NCBI RefSeq assembly: GCF_000153345.1
Contig: NZ_CH724126.1
Span: 594,493 to 658,492 of the forward strand
Origin: Neptuniibacter caesariensis
GTDB taxonomy: Bacteria > Pseudomonadota > Gammaproteobacteria > Pseudomonadales > Balneatricaceae
Reading direction: 5' to 3'
DNA: 64,000 bases
The position numbers and the translations under genes were made by a program. This document shows, one piece after another, positions 61,749 to 64,000 of this stretch. Each line of letters starts with the position of its first letter. The stretch's first letter is position 1. Under the pieces are notes generated by a model. That model was not told where the DNA came from, did not search any database, and saw only the letters and a list, made by a program, of their open reading frames with translations.

Positions 61749-63478
61749 AACAGATCCAGATTACCCAACGAACGTCCGTCGACCCTTCACTTCCGGTGTT
61801 TAATCAGGTCAATCCCGTATTGGCCCGAATTTATGCGAGTCGAGGTATCACGGATCTGGATAGCTTGGGGCGAAAGCTCAGTGAGCTCCTTCCTGATCAA
61901 GGATTGGCTGGTATTGATCAGGCTGTTAACCGGCTGGTTGCAGCAGTAACGCAACAGGAATCGGTTCTTATTGTTGGTGATTTTGACTGTGACGGGGCGA
62001 CCAGTACCTCTGTTGCGGTTTTAGCGCTTCGTATGATGGGGCTAGACGATGTCAGATATTTGGTACCAAACCGCTTTGAATATGGTTATGGATTAAGTCC
62101 GGAAATCGTTGCAGAAGCGAAAAAGCTAAGCCCAGGTCTGATCGTTACCGTCGATAATGGTATCTCAAGTATCGAAGGCGTAGCCGCGGCTAATCAGGCT
62201 GGAATTGATGTGATTGTGACTGACCATCATTTAGCTGGATCTGAGTTACCAGAGGCGTGTGCGATTGTAAACCCGAACCAGCCCCATTGCGGATTTGTCG
62301 CGAAAAGTACCTGTGGGGTGGGGGTCATTTTTTATGTGATGATCGCCTTGCGACGGGCTTTACAGAACCAGAACTGGTTTGAACGGATTGCCAGGCCAGC
62401 CCCGAATTTAGCGTCTCTTCTGGATCTGGTTGCCTTGGGTACGGTTGCGGACGTTGTACCGTTGGAGCAAAACAACCGAGTGTTTGTTTATCAAGGGTTA
62501 CAGAGGATAAAAGCAGGTTACTGCCGCCCAGGCCTCAAAGCCTTAATCGAAGTGTCGGGTAGGCAGCAACATAAAACGACCTCCTCTGATCTGGGCTTTG
62601 CTATCGCTCCGAGGCTTAATGCGGCTGGGCGATTAGAAGATATGTCCATCGGTATTGAATGTCTCCTCACCGATTCTGCGGAAAAGGCAAAAGAGTTGGC
62701 TATAACTCTGAATGAGCTGAATCAGGAACGGAAAGGTATCGAGCAAGAGATGCAGCAGCAGGCTCTCGAGTTATTGGCAAGGCTCCAGCTAGATGAGCAG
62801 CAATTACCTTTCGGTCTGTCCCTCTATGAGGAGGAGTGGCATCAGGGGGTGATAGGTATTCTTGCGTCGCGGATCAAAGAACGAACCCATCGCCCGGTCA
62901 TTGCATTTGCTCAAGGTGATGAGGGCGAGCTTAAGGGCTCTGCACGTTCAATTTCTGGCTTTCATATCCGGGATGGTTTAGATGCGATCGCAGCCAGATA
63001 TCCTCAGTTGCTGAAAAAATTTGGTGGTCACGCAATGGCTGCTGGATTGACAATAAGGGTTTCAGATCTTGAGTTGTTTCAGTCTGCTTTTGATGAGGAA
63101 GTTAAACGACAGTTATCAGAGCAGGATCTCGAGCAGCAGGTTCTGACCGATGGATTATTAACTTCAGAGGAAATGACGCTGGAGTTAGCTGAAATGCTCA
63201 GGGATGCCGGCCCTTGGGGGCATCAGTTCCCTGAACCTCTTTTTGAGGGGCAGTTCTCATTATTGCAACAAAGAGTTGTTGGGCAGCGGCACTTGAAAAT
63301 GGTATTGATGGAACCATCTTCAGGGCTAGCTATCGATGCCATTCAGTTTAATGCTGACATGGGTTTATGGCCAGATGAAAGCCGGACTCAGGTGCGTGTG
63401 GTTTACAAGCTAGACGTGAATGAGTTCAGAGGGCAGCGTAATGTACAGATGTTGGTTGAGCATTTGTTGCCAGAATAA
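61745..63478 (+). CDS. recJ: Single-stranded-DNA exonuclease RecJ
   Basis: RecJ digests single-stranded DNA 5' to 3' in recombination and mismatch repair. The 577 residues contain the DHH-family motifs: VGDFDCDGATSTSVAVLAL near residue 78, TVDNGISS near 135, VTDHHLAGSELPEACAIVNP near 157, and the DHHA1 GGHAMAAGLTI near residue 430. An OB-fold and C-terminal part follow. The ATG overlaps the ydcF-like stop. A small gene follows 24 bases later. Confidence 0.96.
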   Translation: MKQIQITQRTSVDPSLPVFNQVNPVLARIYASRGITDLDSLGRKLSELLPDQGLAGIDQAVNRLVAAVTQQESVLIVGDFDCDGATSTSVAVLALRMMGLDDVRYLVPNRFEYGYGLSPEIVAEAKKLSPGLIVTVDNGISSIEGVAAANQAGIDVIVTDHHLAGSELPEACAIVNPNQPHCGFVAKSTCGVGVIFYVMIALRRALQNQNWFERIARPAPNLASLLDLVALGTVADVVPLEQNNRVFVYQGLQRIKAGYCRPGLKALIEVSGRQQHKTTSSDLGFAIAPRLNAAGRLEDMSIGIECLLTDSAEKAKELAITLNELNQERKGIEQEMQQQALELLARLQLDEQQLPFGLSLYEEEWHQGVIGILASRIKERTHRPVIAFAQGDEGELKGSARSISGFHIRDGLDAIAARYPQLLKKFGGHAMAAGLTIRVSDLELFQSAFDEEVKRQLSEQDLEQQVLTDGLLTSEEMTLELAEMLRDAGPWGHQFPEPLFEGQFSLLQQRVVGQRHLKMVLMEPSSGLAIDAIQFNADMGLWPDESRTQVRVVYKLDVNEFRGQRNVQMLVEHLLPE

Positions 63479-63502
63479 GTATACAAACACAGGTGGGATA
63501 AC

Positions 63503-63685
63503 GTGAACGAATTTACATTAGAAGAATTGAACCTGCTGCTGGGTGTCTTTGAGAAAGCTGGTGTAGAAGAGAGTGCTGGTGAAGAGGGTGAGATGCTCAA
63601 ACGGCTGAAAGCGGCTCAAGAAAATCGCCAGGAGCTTGAATCCATGGAGTTTGATGATTGTTTAGGTGGTGCTTGTAAGCTGTAA
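63503..63685 (+). CDS. Small acidic hypothetical protein
   Basis: A 60-residue acidic protein (GTG start, AGGTGGG upstream) with a helix pattern LEELNLLLGVFEKAGVEESAG and a closing FDDCLGGACKL with a Cys pair. I do not recognise it. The ribosome site, short gap after recJ and compositional match to the chromosome suggest a real gene at the end of the recJ unit. Confidence 0.55.
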   Translation: MNEFTLEELNLLLGVFEKAGVEESAGEEGEMLKRLKAAQENRQELESMEFDDCLGGACKL

Positions 63686-63762
63686 ACCTATTAATGCCAT
63701 TCCTATAGCTTCAGCTATGCCTACCACCCACAGCCAAAAGTGGATGGTAGGGTACCTACCTA

Positions 63763-63782
63763 TAAAATAGAGCTCTATTTTA
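63763..63782. terminator. Palindrome overlapping the stop of the last gene
   Basis: TAAAATAGAGCTCTATTTTA is a perfect 20-bp palindrome covering the stop of the beta-helix gene. A further stem (CTACCACCCAC with GTGGATGGTAG, 63721-63750, fully paired on the minus strand with one G-U) follows it. There is no classic T-run; together they may block convergent transcripts. Confidence 0.45.
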
Positions 63783-64000
63783 CTGGCTGAAATTTAAGCC
63801 AGTCATGCCTGTGAGATCTAGTGCTGGCGTTGCCGTATTGTTAAGCCTGATATTTTCTAGAGTTATATTGCGGATGGTGTCAGAGCTGTCCCCTGCGTTG
63901 TTAAAGCTAATGCCTGCCTGAGATGTGTTACTGATAGAGATATCCCGTAACAAAACGTCCGTCGTATAAACACCGTTGGCCATATTGGTATAGCGATCAA
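63780..64000 (-). CDS. C-terminal end of a right-handed beta-helix protein (partial)
   Basis: The frame is open to the window edge; the visible 72 residues read DRYTNMANGVYTTDVLLRDI and then ISNTSQAGISFNNAG, DTIRNITLENIRLNNTA, ending LTGMTGLNFSQ. The repeating 'DVLLRDISISN / TIRNITLENIRLNN' strand-turn pattern is the parallel beta-helix of pectate-lyase or polygalacturonase-type and related polysaccharide-acting proteins. The enzyme class cannot be told from this end. An ATG at 63983 is internal, not the start. Confidence 0.6.
   Translation of the reverse strand, partial: DRYTNMANGVYTTDVLLRDISISNTSQAGISFNNAGDSSDTIRNITLENIRLNNTATPALDLTGMTGLNFSQ

Noticed and set aside
63721-63760. Classic terminator for recJ and the small acidic gene
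   Set aside because: The stem has a mismatch on the plus strand and lacks a T-run, so it is only a weak candidate there.

Overview
The window comes from a gammaproteobacterium. Gene order (metK/tkt-epd-pgk-fba, smpB-ssrA, ratA-ratB/bamE/fur/recN/grpE-dnaK-dnaJ, ffh/rpsP-rimM-trmD-rplS, xerD-dsbC-hom-thrC-recJ) and Pseudomonas-like versions of Fba, Fur and Hom fit a marine Oceanospirillales-type bacterium. That placement is inferred from gene content; no database search was possible.

Layout: (1) 1-9.9 kb: start of a receptor-like gene, metK, the carbon-metabolism run tkt-epd-pgk-fba, an SOS-controlled umuDC pair with a near-perfect LexA box, and a periplasmic binding protein. (2) About 10.02-19.08 kb: a genomic island of about 9 kb inserted at the 3' end of the tmRNA gene ssrA. 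A tyrosine integrase sits next to ssrA. A decayed copy of the ssrA end lies at 10022-10036, directly beside a terminator that I think is the original ssrA terminator, now displaced. The cargo has an AlpA/winged-helix control end and two divergent payloads. One is a GHKL ATPase + STAS-like protein + membrane protein cassette. The other is a small two-helix membrane protein followed by an ApeA-like HEPN protein with an intact Rx4H motif. Both payloads look like antiphage or stress modules. (3) 19-31 kb: ssrA, smpB, a sodium symporter, ratAB, bamE, fur, recN, the heat-shock set grpE-dnaK-dnaJ with a sigma-32 type promoter, cysE and dapB. (4) 31.1-43.3 kb: a group 3b type NiFe hydrogenase (hydBGDA) with its maturation protease, running straight into a complete bacterial V/A-type ATPase operon. 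The ATPase order is B-D-I-K-E-C-A, a circular permutation of the usual E-C-A-B-D-I-K. (5) 43.5-64 kb: a double-Cache GGDEF/EAL protein, two Nudix hydrolases, small conserved genes, a CorC-like protein, YpjD, ffh, the rpsP operon, an unknown anchored protein, xerD, dsbC, hom, thrC, ydcF, recJ and the end of a beta-helix protein.

Most of the window is ordinary housekeeping DNA. The unusual parts are the ssrA island, whose ATPase/STAS/membrane cassette is the best candidate for an undescribed system, and the hydrogenase/V-ATPase block, which has a permuted operon and many non-ATG starts.
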